From: Acidobacteriota bacterium
GTDB taxonomy: Bacteria; Acidobacteriota; UBA890; WLXD01
DNA length: 64,000 nt
NCBI GenBank assembly: GCA_029263295.1
Contig: JAJCXT010000092.1
Coordinates: 1-64,000 of the forward strand
Reading direction: 5' to 3'
Shown here in pieces: positions 10,298 through 20,614 of the stretch. Under the pieces are notes generated by a model. That model had not been told where the DNA came from and did no database searches. It saw only the letters and a list, made by a program, of their open reading frames with translations. The translations under genes were made by a program, and so were the position numbers. Positions within the stretch are counted from its first letter, which is position 1. The number at the start of each line of letters is the position of its first letter.

Positions 10298-12943
10298 CTA
10301 GTTCTGGCCTGCGCCAGTAACGACCGGCGAGGCAGTCGCCGCGACCGCCTCGCCGTGCGAAATCGCCCGGTATCCCTCGGCCACCTGGGGCCGTCCCCAG
10401 GCGTCATAGAGGTCCGCTATCCAGCCCGCGAACTCAAGAACATCCACATCCTCGGGGCCCCATCGCTTGAAGGCAGCGTTGTAGGCCTTCAGGAGGCACT
10501 CTTCACCCTCTATATAGCGATCGAGCGCGGTGAGCGCCCGCCCCTTGCGCGCCAGTGCGTACACCACCTCGGGGTGATCGGTAGGCAACTTTGTGTCGAG
10601 GATCGCCATGGTCCGCTCGTAGTGCTCGAATGCCAACGCGACATCCCCGCGATCGAACTCCAGACTGCCTAACTGCCGGTACACATACGCCACCTGAACC
10701 GCGCCCTCCCCCCAGACCGCCGTCGAGATTTCCAAGCTCTCGCTCAAGAGCTCCTCGGCTTCGGGAAACCTCTTCATGCCAGTGAGCAGCACGGCGAGAT
10801 TGCTGATGCTGACCACGACTCCGGGGTGTTGTGCCCCGAGCGTGCGGCGGGATATGGCGAGAGCCTCCCGGTAGAGGGGCTCCGCCTCCTCCAGTTTGTC
10901 CCGATCGTGCAACAGGACCGCCAGGTTGTTGAGCGAGGTCGCCACTTCCGGATGAGTATCGCCAAGCACGCGACGCGAAATCGCGAGCGATTCCATATAC
11001 ATCTCCTCCGCGGCGTCATACTCGTCGCGATCGTGGAGGATCGTAGCCACGTTGTTCAGACTCCCGGCCACGTCTCTGTGATCGGGACCCAACACCTCCC
11101 TCCGGATCGCCAGCCCATCCCGATAGGCTTGTTCAGCCGCTTCCTCGTCGCCGCGTTCTTGATAGATGTTGCCGAGGTTGTCGAGCGACGTCGCGACATC
11201 AGCGTGCTGAGCACCGAAGATGCGTCGTCGCATGGCCAGCGCTTCATCATAGAGTCGCTCGGCACCGTCGAAATCACCGCGGTCGTACCGCACCTCCCCC
11301 AGCGCGTTAAGTGTCTCCGCGATCTCTGCGTGATCGCCGCCGAAGAGCTGACGCCGCAGCGTGAGCGCCTGGCGCAGCTGCTCGTCGGCCTCATCGAAAC
11401 GCCCCAGTCGAGCGAAGGTCTTGCCGATCGTGTATCGGATCACCGCCTCGATTTCGGGGTTCTCCGCGAAAGACGTACCGATCCGGGGAACAGCGTCCTC
11501 GACCGCTGCCAGCACGGAAACGTCGCGCCCCAGGCCCTCGATCGGGTCGGCGGCCGCGAGCACTTCCTGGAGGAAGGCGCTGACTGCCACGGCTTCGGCC
11601 GCTGCGTGCTCGGCACGATCACGTTCCGCCGCCACCCGTCGTGACTGCAAGAAGATCGTTCCGGTGAGAACGATCCCGAAGAGCATCGCAGTCGCGGCTA
11701 TGGCTGTGGGGACCCTGTGCCGGCGCAGAAACTTGCCAGCACGATAGCCAAAAGTGTCCGGCTGGGCGGCCACGGGACGACCTTCGAGATGATTCGCCAG
11801 ATCGTCTGCGAGCTTCTCCACAGATGAGTAGCGGCGTGGCGGCTCCTTGCGCAGAGCCTTGAGCACGATGTTGTCGAGATCGCCACCGAGCTCCCGTCGC
11901 AACCGCTCTGGCGTCGCCTGCCGCGCGCGTGCTACCGACTCGGGGCTTATCTCGCGCACTCCTCCGTCGCGTCCCGGCTCCTCGGAGTGCACCTCGACCA
12001 CGTCGCTCGGACGGTCGGGCTCGGCGGTGCATACGGTGAGCTCCATCTCGTGCAACGGCAGATCGCTAAGCGTGTAAGGGCGGTGCCCGGTAAGCAATTC
12101 ATACAGGAGCACTCCCAGCGAGTAGACATCGCTCGCCGTGGTCACCGCCTTTCCCTGCATCTGCTCGGGACTCGCGTACTCGGGCGTCATGACCCGAAGC
12201 TCCATCACGGTGGGCTCGCGCGTGTCGGAGCTGAGTTCCGGGTTGAGCAGTTTGGCGATGCCGAAGTCGAGCAATTTGGGAACACCATCCGCAGTCACGA
12301 GGATGTTTCCCGGCTTGAGGTCGCGATGAACCACCAGGTTCTGGTGCGCGAGCCTTACGGCATCGCACACTGACCGGAACAGCCTGATGCGATCTCTCAA
12401 CGGCAGCCGGTTGTTGTCACAGTAGTGGTGCAGCGGCTCGCCCTCGATGTACTCCATGACGAAGTAGGGCAAGCCATCTTCGGTAGACCCACCATCGAGA
12501 AGCCGCGCTATGTTCGGATGGTCGATCGATGCGAGAATCTGCCGCTCACTGCGAAAACGCTGGAGCATTTCGTCGGTGGCCATGCCTCGCCTTATGACCT
12601 TGAGCGCCACCCTGAGCTGAAACTCGTCGTCATCGCGCACCGCCAAGTACACCGAGCCAGTGCCCCCGCGCCCTACTCGACGGACGACCCGATAGGGTCC
12701 GAGACGCTTGCCCACCAGCGGTGCATCGGCCTCGAGCGAAAGGACCGCCGCCGCGTCCGCGCCTGGCGGTCGGCTCATGAACGTGCCGGCCTCATCGTGC
12801 GAAGAGAGGAGCGACTCGAGCTCGACACGCAACGTGGAGTCGTCGCCGCTGACCTCTTCGATGAAGTCCTGCCTTTCCTCGCCACGGCGCTCGAGCGCCA
12901 GCTGGAACAGGTCCTTGACCTCGTCCCAGCGGTCCTTCTTCAT
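10298..12943 (-). CDS. Membrane Ser/Thr protein kinase with C-terminal kinesin-light-chain-type TPRs
   Basis: Kinase motifs VHRDLKPGNIL and DFGIAKLL; TM VPTAIAATAMLFGIVLTGTIFL; tandem about 42-aa TPRs. Confidence 0.95.
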   Translation of the reverse strand: MKKDRWDEVKDLFQLALERRGEERQDFIEEVSGDDSTLRVELESLLSSHDEAGTFMSRPPGADAAAVLSLEADAPLVGKRLGPYRVVRRVGRGGTGSVYLAVRDDDEFQLRVALKVIRRGMATDEMLQRFRSERQILASIDHPNIARLLDGGSTEDGLPYFVMEYIEGEPLHHYCDNNRLPLRDRIRLFRSVCDAVRLAHQNLVVHRDLKPGNILVTADGVPKLLDFGIAKLLNPELSSDTREPTVMELRVMTPEYASPEQMQGKAVTTASDVYSLGVLLYELLTGHRPYTLSDLPLHEMELTVCTAEPDRPSDVVEVHSEEPGRDGGVREISPESVARARQATPERLRRELGGDLDNIVLKALRKEPPRRYSSVEKLADDLANHLEGRPVAAQPDTFGYRAGKFLRRHRVPTAIAATAMLFGIVLTGTIFLQSRRVAAERDRAEHAAAEAVAVSAFLQEVLAAADPIEGLGRDVSVLAAVEDAVPRIGTSFAENPEIEAVIRYTIGKTFARLGRFDEADEQLRQALTLRRQLFGGDHAEIAETLNALGEVRYDRGDFDGAERLYDEALAMRRRIFGAQHADVATSLDNLGNIYQERGDEEAAEQAYRDGLAIRREVLGPDHRDVAGSLNNVATILHDRDEYDAAEEMYMESLAISRRVLGDTHPEVATSLNNLAVLLHDRDKLEEAEPLYREALAISRRTLGAQHPGVVVSISNLAVLLTGMKRFPEAEELLSESLEISTAVWGEGAVQVAYVYRQLGSLEFDRGDVALAFEHYERTMAILDTKLPTDHPEVVYALARKGRALTALDRYIEGEECLLKAYNAAFKRWGPEDVDVLEFAGWIADLYDAWGRPQVAEGYRAISHGEAVAATASPVVTGAGQN
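10470..11420 (-). repeat. Tandem about 126-bp TPR-encoding repeats within the kinase gene
   Basis: Recurring protein units such as (M)RRRIFGAQHADVATSLDNLGNIYQERGDEEAAEQAYRDGLA and the following LAIRREVLGPDHRDVAGSLNNVA.. unit; boundaries approximate. Confidence 0.8.
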
Positions 12944-13521
12944 CCAGACGAACTCCTGGTCAACTCACGATGCATCCACGCGCGGGCGGTCGCCCACTCG
13001 CGTTTCACCGTCGCCGGCGACACGCCGAGCACCTCGGCGGTCTCCTCGATCGTGAGGCCGCCAAAATATCGGAGCTCGACCAGACGCACTGCACGAGAAT
13101 CGAACTCCTCCAACCTGGTCAAGATGTCATCCAGCACTACCAGGTCAACGCTCCGCCTGGAACGCGGAGTCAACGAGTCCTCGAACTCGACGATCGTCAC
13201 GCCGCCGCCGCGCTTGGCCGCTTGACGCCGCCGCGCATAGTCCACCAGTATGCGCCGCATGAGCTGGGCCGCGATACCAAAAAAGTGCGCTCGGTTACGC
13301 CAGTGGACCCGGGTCTGATCAACAAGCCTCAGATAGGCCTCGTTTACCAGCGCAGTCGCCTGCAAGGTGTGCCCCGGTTTCTCTCCGACGAGTTGGCCGC
13401 TAGCGATCCTGCGAAGTTCTTCATAGACGGCCCGCAGGAGCTGGTCACGCGCTCCCACCTCGCCGCCATTCCAGGCGATCAGGAGCTGCGTAACGTCAGT
13501 ATTGTCGGCCGACTCAGACAT
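12940..13521 (-). CDS. ECF-type RNA polymerase sigma factor (STK-associated type)
   Basis: ARDQLLRAVYEELRRIASGQL..LVNEAYLRL..ILVDYARRRQAAKRGG..LRYFGGLTIEETAEVLGVSPATVKREWATARAWMHREL; 4-bp overlap with the kinase gene. Confidence 0.93.
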   Translation of the reverse strand: MSESADNTDVTQLLIAWNGGEVGARDQLLRAVYEELRRIASGQLVGEKPGHTLQATALVNEAYLRLVDQTRVHWRNRAHFFGIAAQLMRRILVDYARRRQAAKRGGGVTIVEFEDSLTPRSRRSVDLVVLDDILTRLEEFDSRAVRLVELRYFGGLTIEETAEVLGVSPATVKREWATARAWMHRELTRSSSG

Positions 13522-13630
13522 GGGTTCCTCGGGGTCGAGCGCGAGTTTAGCAGGCTAAGGAACGACCCCTAGAGCCGCCCAGGCATTGAGTCATCCGCGG
13601 AAGAAATCGAGGCTACCGGACTCTTTTCGT

Positions 13631-13834
13631 CGAATCGGCAGTTTTCTTGAGCCGATTCGCGACTGGTTTGCGCGTTGTCTTATGAGGCTTGTACGGCGTT
13701 CTGTCGTAGAACGCCCGCATACCTGGCACAAAGTCTCGCTTTGGGAGGTCGGCGGAGCGCGATTGCAGGGGTCTTCGTCGCGCCGAGTCGGCCTCCCTAT
13801 CCACGGCCCGGAGTTCCTGACGCGGAACTCCGGG
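13631..13834. other. Hairpin-rich intergenic block
   Basis: Perfect inverted repeats: CGAATCGGC/GCCGATTCG (13631-13659), GGCGTTCT/AGAACGCC (13695-13715), CCCGGAGTTCC/GGAACTCCGGG (13807-13834). Confidence 0.6.
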
Positions 13835-13864
13835 TCGTCGAATCTCAGCTACCCGCGCTGCTTC

Positions 13865-15105
13865 CTAACTGAGCGGCAAGACAACGAGGCCGTCGCGGAG
13901 CTTCGGCTCGAACCAGGTGCTCTTCGTAGGCATCATCTCGCCGGCATCGGCGACCTCGAGGACCTCATCGAGCCCTGTTCGATAGAACGAGAACGCCGCG
14001 ACATGTTCGCCGGAGTCCACGCGACGTTCGAGTTCGGCGACACCGCGAATGCCGCCAATGAACTCGATGCGAGAATCGGTCTGTTGATTCGTGATTCCCA
14101 GCAGAGGGGCGAGGCAGTGCTTCTCCAGCAGGTTGATATCGAGTCGGCCAACGGGGTCCATGGGGATGCGATCCGGGCGGATCACGAGTCGGTACCACTG
14201 GCCGGCACAGTAGAGCCCGAACACGCCAGAGCGCTCCGGCTCGACGGCCGCGGCGGCTGGCTCCACATCGAAGCTCTCTGCCAGCCCCGCCAGCAATCCA
14301 TCCAGGTCACCGTCACCCAGCGTAGACACCACCCGATTGTAGGGCAGGATCTGGACTTGGTCGTGGGGGAAAAGCACAGCCAAGAACCAGTCTGCAGGAG
14401 CGACATCGGTGTCCTCGAGCCGTTGGGCTGCCCGCCATTCGGCCAGCTTCGCCGCCGCCGCCGAGCGATGATGCCCGTCGGCCATGTACACCGCTGGCAT
14501 CGCGTTGATCGCGCCCGCAAGGGAGGCGATCGAGTCCGGATCGGCGATCACCCACAATTCGTGCCGGATCCCATCCGCGGCTTCGACAACAGTGTCGGGA
14601 GGTCTCGAGCTCAGCTGTGCGATCTCGGCGTCGAGCGCGGCCTCGGCGCGGTACGCGAGAAAGAGGGTACCCGCGTGGGCATCCAGCGCGTCCGCGTTGC
14701 GGGCCCGATCCTCCACCTTCTTGGCGTTGGTCAGTTCGTGCTGTTTGATCCGGCCATCGAGATACGCTGCGAGGCTAGCCGCAGCCACCACGCCCGTCTG
14801 GACGTGCGCACCCATCGTGAGCCGGTATAGGTACAACGACGGCGTCTCTTCGCGACGCAGGAGCCCCTGCTCGACCAACCTGTCGAGATTCGCGCGCCCT
14901 CGAGCGTGAACTTCTGCGGCATGCGGGTCGACACCCGGCGGGAAATCGATCTCCGGCTTGGACACGTGCAAGAAAGAATCAACGTTGTCGCCGACAAGAG
15001 CGCGCGCTTCCTCGGTGTCCACGACGTCGTAGGGCGGAGCCGCAACGCTGGGAGCACGCTCCGGACAGACGCGGAGACCGCGGAATGGACGGACGATATC
15101 GGTCA
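13865..15105 (-). CDS. DUF1015 family protein
   Basis: MTDIVRPFRGLRVCPERAPSVAAPPYDVVDTEEARAL and YMADGHHRSAAAAKLAEW; the longer track ORF would overlap mogA, so the start is set at 15105. Confidence 0.9.
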
Positions 15106-15126
15106 TGGCTTGATCTCTTGCCTGGG

Positions 15127-15660
15127 CTACGACCCTGGGCGGAAAGCGGTGATGTGTTCTGGATCGGTCGCGAGACAAGGTCCCCCGATCAGATCGATGC
15201 AATACGGCACAGCCGCGAATACCGCATCGAGGCATTCGGAGATGGCCTTTGGGCTGCCAGGAAGATTGATGATCAGGCAACTGCCACGCGTGCCGGCCGT
15301 CTGCCGCGACAGGATCGCGGTGGGCACGAAGCGAAGCGACTCGGTACGCATCGCTTCGCCGAAGCCTGGCAGCATGCGTTCGCACACCGCTGCGGTCGCC
15401 TCTGGCGTCACGTCGCGCGGTGCCGGTCCCGTACCGCCAGTGGTGATAACCAGGCAGCAGCCCGCTTGATCACTCAACTCGATGAGCGTCTCGACGATCA
15501 GCCCTGTCTCGTCGGCCACGATGTGCGCGATCACGTCGATCGGACTCTTCAGCACGCGATCGAGGTAGGCGCGCACCGCGGGACCGCCGCGATCCTCGTA
15601 CTCACCACGGCTGGCGCGATCCGAGACAGTAACGATGCCGATCTTGGCAGGGGCGGACAA
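15127..15660 (-). CDS. mogA: Molybdenum cofactor biosynthesis MogA/MoaB-like protein
   Basis: IGIVTVSDRASRGEYEDRGGPAV..VITTGGTGPAPRDVTPEAT..INLPGSPKAISECLDAVF. Confidence 0.92.
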   Translation of the reverse strand: MSAPAKIGIVTVSDRASRGEYEDRGGPAVRAYLDRVLKSPIDVIAHIVADETGLIVETLIELSDQAGCCLVITTGGTGPAPRDVTPEATAAVCERMLPGFGEAMRTESLRFVPTAILSRQTAGTRGSCLIINLPGSPKAISECLDAVFAAVPYCIDLIGGPCLATDPEHITAFRPGS

Positions 15661-15756
15661 TCAATCCTCCGGCCGGCTGGACGGTTGCGACTAGCCGAAC
15701 AAAGATACAACCCCACGCGACAACAGATTACCCGCCACGCACCGCTGGAGAACTCG

Positions 15757-18753
15757 TTGAAGAACATCCGCCTTCTACTCGTTGTTACCGTCGCACTTCT
15801 CGCGGCGCCAGTGTTGGCGGGCCCGGGTCGTGGTGCGCCCGCCGCCCAGCAACCGGCCACTGCTCCCAACCTCGTGGATGCTCTGCGCTGGCGCAACATC
15901 GGTCCTGCCAACATGACAGGCCGCATCGCGTCGATCGACGCTCTCGAGTCGGATCACCGCGTCGTACTCGTGGCATCCGCCTCGGGCGGCGTCTTTCTGA
16001 GCACCAACGCGGGAGTTACCTGGGACCCGATCTTCGACAGTGCCGATGGCGCGGGCTCGATCGGCGCGGCGGTCTTCTTCCAGGGGAATCCGGACGTCAT
16101 CTGGGTTGGCACCGGCGAAGCCGCAAACCGCAACAGCTCAGGGTGGGGCGACGGCGTCTGGCGAACTACCGACGGCGGGGCAACCTGGACTCACGTCGGG
16201 CTCACGCAGACAGGTCACGTTGCCGAGATCGCGACCCACCCCACCGACCCCGACATCGCGTATGTCGCATCGCCTGGCCATCTGTGGGGCTACTCGGGCG
16301 ACCGCGGCCTGTACAAAACCAGTGATGGCGGCGCCACGTGGGAGCAGCTCTCGAAGGGGCTCCCTGACGACGGCAGGACCGGCGCGAGCGACGTCATCAT
16401 GGACCCGAACGACCCGAACGTCCTCTACGCGGGCTTCTATCACCGTATCCGCCAGCCAGCCTCGATGTCCTCCGGTGGCGAGCAGGGCGGACTCTTCAAA
16501 AGCACTGATGCGGGCGCGACCTGGGCTCGGCTCACGGCCGGACTCCCCACCGTGACGGGCATGATCGACATTGCCATTCACCGCACCGATCCGCGCATCG
16601 TGGTGGCCGCGGTAGAAGCCAGCGACACGATCCCGTACTTCGACGAAGAAGGCGGAGCACCGGACAACCCTGGCGGCGGCATCTACATCTCTCGCGATGC
16701 CGGAGCCACTTGGCGTTGGTCGCTGCGCACCAACGTCCGGCCGTTCTACCACGGTCAAGTCGCCATCGACCCGCTCGATCCGAATCGCATTTATTCCGTC
16801 GGGCGAGAGTTCAAGGTCACCAAGGATGGCGGCAAGACCTGGGTTTTCCGTTGGTGGGGCGGCGGCGGCGACGATCACGATCTCTGGATCGCGCCCTACG
16901 ATGGGTCCATCCGCTACATGGCCACGGATCAGGGCGCGTACTTGACCATCGACGACGGCGCCACCGTCGTGAATTTCGACAACATGGCCATCGGCCAGTA
17001 CTACAAGGTCGGAGTGGACATGCGCGATCCGTACTGGGTCGGTGGCGGCCTGCAGGACAACGCCATCTGGATGGGGCCGAGCAACTCGCGCGAGAGGCGC
17101 GGCATCCTCAACATGCACAACACGTGGCTCGCCGAAGGTGATGGCTTCGCCACATGGTTCGACCCCACCGACTGGCGCACTGTCTACGGCGTGAACCATG
17201 TGGGATTCGCGATTCGTCTCAACACCGAGACCCGCGACCATGCCTTCATCACGCCGACTCCAGAGACGGTCGCGAACTTCGCGGATTATGTCGATCACGA
17301 ATTCCCCGAGGAGCCCATCCGCTACACGATCTACCCGGGTGAGCACTGGTTCGGGTACGGGCGGCCCGAACGGCCGCTGCTGCCACCGCAGTTCCGCTTC
17401 AACTGGAACAGTCCGTTCCTGATTTCACCGAACAGCCCGCAGGTCGTCTACTTCGCCGGCAACCACCTGTTCCGTTCGACCGACCGTGGCGACACCTGGA
17501 AGATCATCAGCCCCGACCTGAGTACCAACGACCCCGAACTCCGCGACCCGACTCTGCAAGGTGGACTGACGCGGTCGGTAACCGGTGGGGAGAATCACTT
17601 CACGATATTCACGATCGCCGAGTCGCCGCGGAATCCGTCGCTGGTCTGGGCCGGCACCGACGATGGCAACGTCCAGATCACTCACGACGGCGGCGCTTCG
17701 TGGGAGAACGTACGCGACAACGTCCCGGGGATGCCTGAGCGCGCTTGGGTCAACAAGATCGAGGCGTCCCACTTCGCCGAGTGTCGCGCTTACCTGACGC
17801 TCGACAACCACCGCGCTGACGACTTCCAGCCGTACGTCTATCGCACCGACGACTGTGGCGACAGTTGGGTGAACATCGGCGCAAGCCTGCCCGACGACGG
17901 CGGCAGCTACGTGACCATCGAAGACCCGGTAAGCCCCGACCTGTTGTTCGTCGGCACCGAGTGGGGGGTGTGGACTAGCGTCGATCGCGGGCACAGTTGG
18001 GCGCGACTGGCCAACGGCCTGCCCAAGGTCGCTGTGCGGGATCTGGTAGTCCATCCCCGCGACGGCGACCTCATTGCCGGCACTCACGGCCGCAGTATTT
18101 GGATCCTCGACGACATCACGCCGCTGCGACAAACCCGCCGAGATGTACTCGCGGAGTCGACATGGCTGTTCGAACCACGACACGCAACCCGTTGGGTCCG
18201 CATCAACCTGGGCCGTAAGCAGCAGTACTTCCTGTTCAGAGGCGAGAATCCACCTCGCGGCGCGCTCCTCAATTTCCTGCTCGCCGACGCCAGTGACGAC
18301 GTGTCGTTGACGATCGAGGAACTGGCGGGAGACCGCAGGGTGGCGCTTCCCTTCGAGCCTCGGTCCGGCATGAACCGGGTGACCTGGGACCTGACCTTCG
18401 CGCCGTCAGTGAACGACCGGACCGAGTTCGAGCGCCGCCTCAACGCGGCCGTCGAGACGCTCCGCCAGCGCGTACCGCAGGGTCGGCAGAACGCACTCGA
18501 CGATGCGGCACAGCGACTGGCGTCCATCGACGCGGGCGCCGAGGGCGTCGATCGTGACCTCAACTCCGTACGCAATCTCCTGGTACGCGAATACGGGGCC
18601 TACGCCTCAGGCAGATCGTTGTTCCCCGCCAAGATCGCCGGCCGTGCCGCCGAGCCTGGGACCTATCGAGTCGTATTGACCGCCGGTGCGCTGGTCCTGG
18701 AGCAGCGCCTCGAGATTCGTGACGACCCGCTGCGGGACAGCACTCACCAGTAA
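15757..18753 (+). CDS. Secreted VPS10/sortilin-like BNR-repeat (beta-propeller) protein
   Basis: TTG start with signal peptide LKNIRLLLVVTVALLAAPVLA; repeated TxDGGATW / S.DRGxxW Asp-box motifs. The upstream part of the track ORF overlaps mogA antisense. Confidence 0.88.
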   Translation: MKNIRLLLVVTVALLAAPVLAGPGRGAPAAQQPATAPNLVDALRWRNIGPANMTGRIASIDALESDHRVVLVASASGGVFLSTNAGVTWDPIFDSADGAGSIGAAVFFQGNPDVIWVGTGEAANRNSSGWGDGVWRTTDGGATWTHVGLTQTGHVAEIATHPTDPDIAYVASPGHLWGYSGDRGLYKTSDGGATWEQLSKGLPDDGRTGASDVIMDPNDPNVLYAGFYHRIRQPASMSSGGEQGGLFKSTDAGATWARLTAGLPTVTGMIDIAIHRTDPRIVVAAVEASDTIPYFDEEGGAPDNPGGGIYISRDAGATWRWSLRTNVRPFYHGQVAIDPLDPNRIYSVGREFKVTKDGGKTWVFRWWGGGGDDHDLWIAPYDGSIRYMATDQGAYLTIDDGATVVNFDNMAIGQYYKVGVDMRDPYWVGGGLQDNAIWMGPSNSRERRGILNMHNTWLAEGDGFATWFDPTDWRTVYGVNHVGFAIRLNTETRDHAFITPTPETVANFADYVDHEFPEEPIRYTIYPGEHWFGYGRPERPLLPPQFRFNWNSPFLISPNSPQVVYFAGNHLFRSTDRGDTWKIISPDLSTNDPELRDPTLQGGLTRSVTGGENHFTIFTIAESPRNPSLVWAGTDDGNVQITHDGGASWENVRDNVPGMPERAWVNKIEASHFAECRAYLTLDNHRADDFQPYVYRTDDCGDSWVNIGASLPDDGGSYVTIEDPVSPDLLFVGTEWGVWTSVDRGHSWARLANGLPKVAVRDLVVHPRDGDLIAGTHGRSIWILDDITPLRQTRRDVLAESTWLFEPRHATRWVRINLGRKQQYFLFRGENPPRGALLNFLLADASDDVSLTIEELAGDRRVALPFEPRSGMNRVTWDLTFAPSVNDRTEFERRLNAAVETLRQRVPQGRQNALDDAAQRLASIDAGAEGVDRDLNSVRNLLVREYGAYASGRSLFPAKIAGRAAEPGTYRVVLTAGALVLEQRLEIRDDPLRDSTHQ

Positions 18754-18851
18754 GGGGCGGACAAAGGGGCCCGCCGCGCAAGACTGGACTTGCCGCGGGG
18801 AGGGTCCGCGGCGCACTCTCGTAGGGAGTCCATCCCCCACGAGCCGAGATC

Positions 18852-20081
18852 ATGCGCAGAGCACTCCTCATCGCACTCGCGGTTGCCCTCGCGGCGACGG
18901 CAGGCCGTACACGTGCGCAGGATCAGCGTCTCCCCCGACCCTCCGTCACCCTGCATGGTGCCGCCGACACGAGCACGGTCCCGTTCGAGAGCTACCGCCG
19001 CTGGATGGTCGTGGAGGCGCGCGTCGCCGGATCGAAGCCACTCAGGTTCATCCTCGATAGCGGCGCGCCCATCGTCGTGCTCGCCAGCCGTGATCTGGGG
19101 GAGCAACTACCGCTGCAGATAATCGGCCAAGCGCGACTAGGAGGAGTGGGCGACGGTGAATCGGCCACCGTGGCGCTCGCCGCAGGCGTAAAGGTCGAAC
19201 TTGACGGCGTGACGATCGAGAACGCTTCGATGGCGGTCGGAGCGGCGGGCGAAGCAATCGCCGGCATGGACGGCATCCTCGGAGGCTCGCTCTTCCGCAA
19301 CCTCGTGGTGGAGATCGACTGGGAATCGTCTCTCCTGACTCTGCACCATCCGGCTGGATTCCAGTACACGGGCAACGGCGTCGTGCTGCCGCTGTCGCTC
19401 CTGCCGAGCGGCCATCTGCTCGCCGAAGGCATCGTTGCTCAGGGAACGACCGCGCGCACCGCGCGCCTCCTAGTGGACACGGGCGCCGGCCACGCGCTTT
19501 CGCTCGAGCCCAGCCTTCTCGAACCGAAGGAACCACTGAGTAACCTGATCATCGGGTGGGGCTCGAACGGTGTCGCTCGCGGCGATATCGGGATGGTGGA
19601 GCGTCTGCGTCTGGGGGGCGTGGAGCTACGCGACGTGATCACTTCGTTCCCGGCCAGCGGCCCCTGGTCAGGCATGGGCGACGCTCAGGGCGAGACGATC
19701 CACGGCAACATCGGGCAACGCATCCTGCGCCGCTTCCACGTCATCTTCGACGTGCCCGGAGGGCGGCTGATCCTGGAACCCGGGCCGACATTCGGAGATC
19801 CCTTCGTGTTCGACACCACAGGCCTGGCGTTCGCACCATGGTCGCCCGGTAGCGAGGAGCTAGAGATCGTCGAGGTCATCCCCGGATCGCCCGCGGCAGA
19901 GGCAGGGATCCGTGCGGGCGACATTGTACTGGCCATCGACGGTCGCGGGGTGGCCGAGATTCACCCGGGAGACGTCGAGATGATGTTGTGGGGACCGCCA
20001 GGCGGCGAAGTCGAGATCGCCGTGCGGCAGAACGGCAGGCAGCAGCGGCATCGGCTCACGCGCCGCGCGCTTCTGCGCTAG
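18852..20081 (+). CDS. Secreted retropepsin-like aspartic protease with C-terminal PDZ domain
   Basis: Signal peptide; two catalytic-type motifs FILDSGAPIVVL and LLVDTGAGHAL; PDZ EVIPGSPAAEAGIRAGDIVLAIDGRGV. Confidence 0.88.
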   Translation: MRRALLIALAVALAATAGRTRAQDQRLPRPSVTLHGAADTSTVPFESYRRWMVVEARVAGSKPLRFILDSGAPIVVLASRDLGEQLPLQIIGQARLGGVGDGESATVALAAGVKVELDGVTIENASMAVGAAGEAIAGMDGILGGSLFRNLVVEIDWESSLLTLHHPAGFQYTGNGVVLPLSLLPSGHLLAEGIVAQGTTARTARLLVDTGAGHALSLEPSLLEPKEPLSNLIIGWGSNGVARGDIGMVERLRLGGVELRDVITSFPASGPWSGMGDAQGETIHGNIGQRILRRFHVIFDVPGGRLILEPGPTFGDPFVFDTTGLAFAPWSPGSEELEIVEVIPGSPAAEAGIRAGDIVLAIDGRGVAEIHPGDVEMMLWGPPGGEVEIAVRQNGRQQRHRLTRRALLR

Positions 20082-20614
20082 GAGGCCGTGGTTAGAGTCC
20101 GATGGTCTCCTAGATGCCTGTGAGAAAGAAAACACAGACTCCCTCCCGCCAGACTCCCCCCGCTGCCGAAACGGGTATAGGATCGGCGCGAGCGCTCCTA
20201 GGGGTAGCGAGCGCTCGACTACCGAAGAGGAGTGGGAATGTCTGAGCCGTGGCTGTGGTGCACCTGTACGACCGCCCGCGTTTGGGGCGAAAGCCTGGCC
20301 AGTTCATCGGACTGGCTCGCCGCGCTCGTAGAGGCTTCGCGAGAAGGGGCCGACGCGGCATCGGGCTTCGCCGAGCCGTGCACTGCTGACAACGAATCGA
20401 GGTCGGCTTCGTACGGCGCCGCCCGAGGTTCGACACTCGACACGACGACGACGCGCATCCCCGCGCTCTCGGCCGCCACGCGAAGCTCTTAGACCAGGAG
20501 TCAGACGCGGCCACGATCCGCGTACGTTTCGTCGGCAACCCAACCTGGCCTCGACACCGTACGGTAAACTCCGTCTGGGGAGGCGATACCGAAGACCCTT
20601 AAGGTGGGGAAACC

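Noticed and set aside
13800-13870. Possible tRNA or tmRNA (TCGAATC-like segment)
   Set aside because: No consistent T-stem, acceptor stem or anticodon arm could be drawn.
15085-15756. N-terminal extension of the 1222-aa track ORF
   Set aside because: Overlaps mogA antisense; a TTG start with signal peptide at 15757 is more plausible.
16138-17346. 402-aa minus-strand ORF
   Set aside because: Antisense to the BNR/VPS10-like gene.
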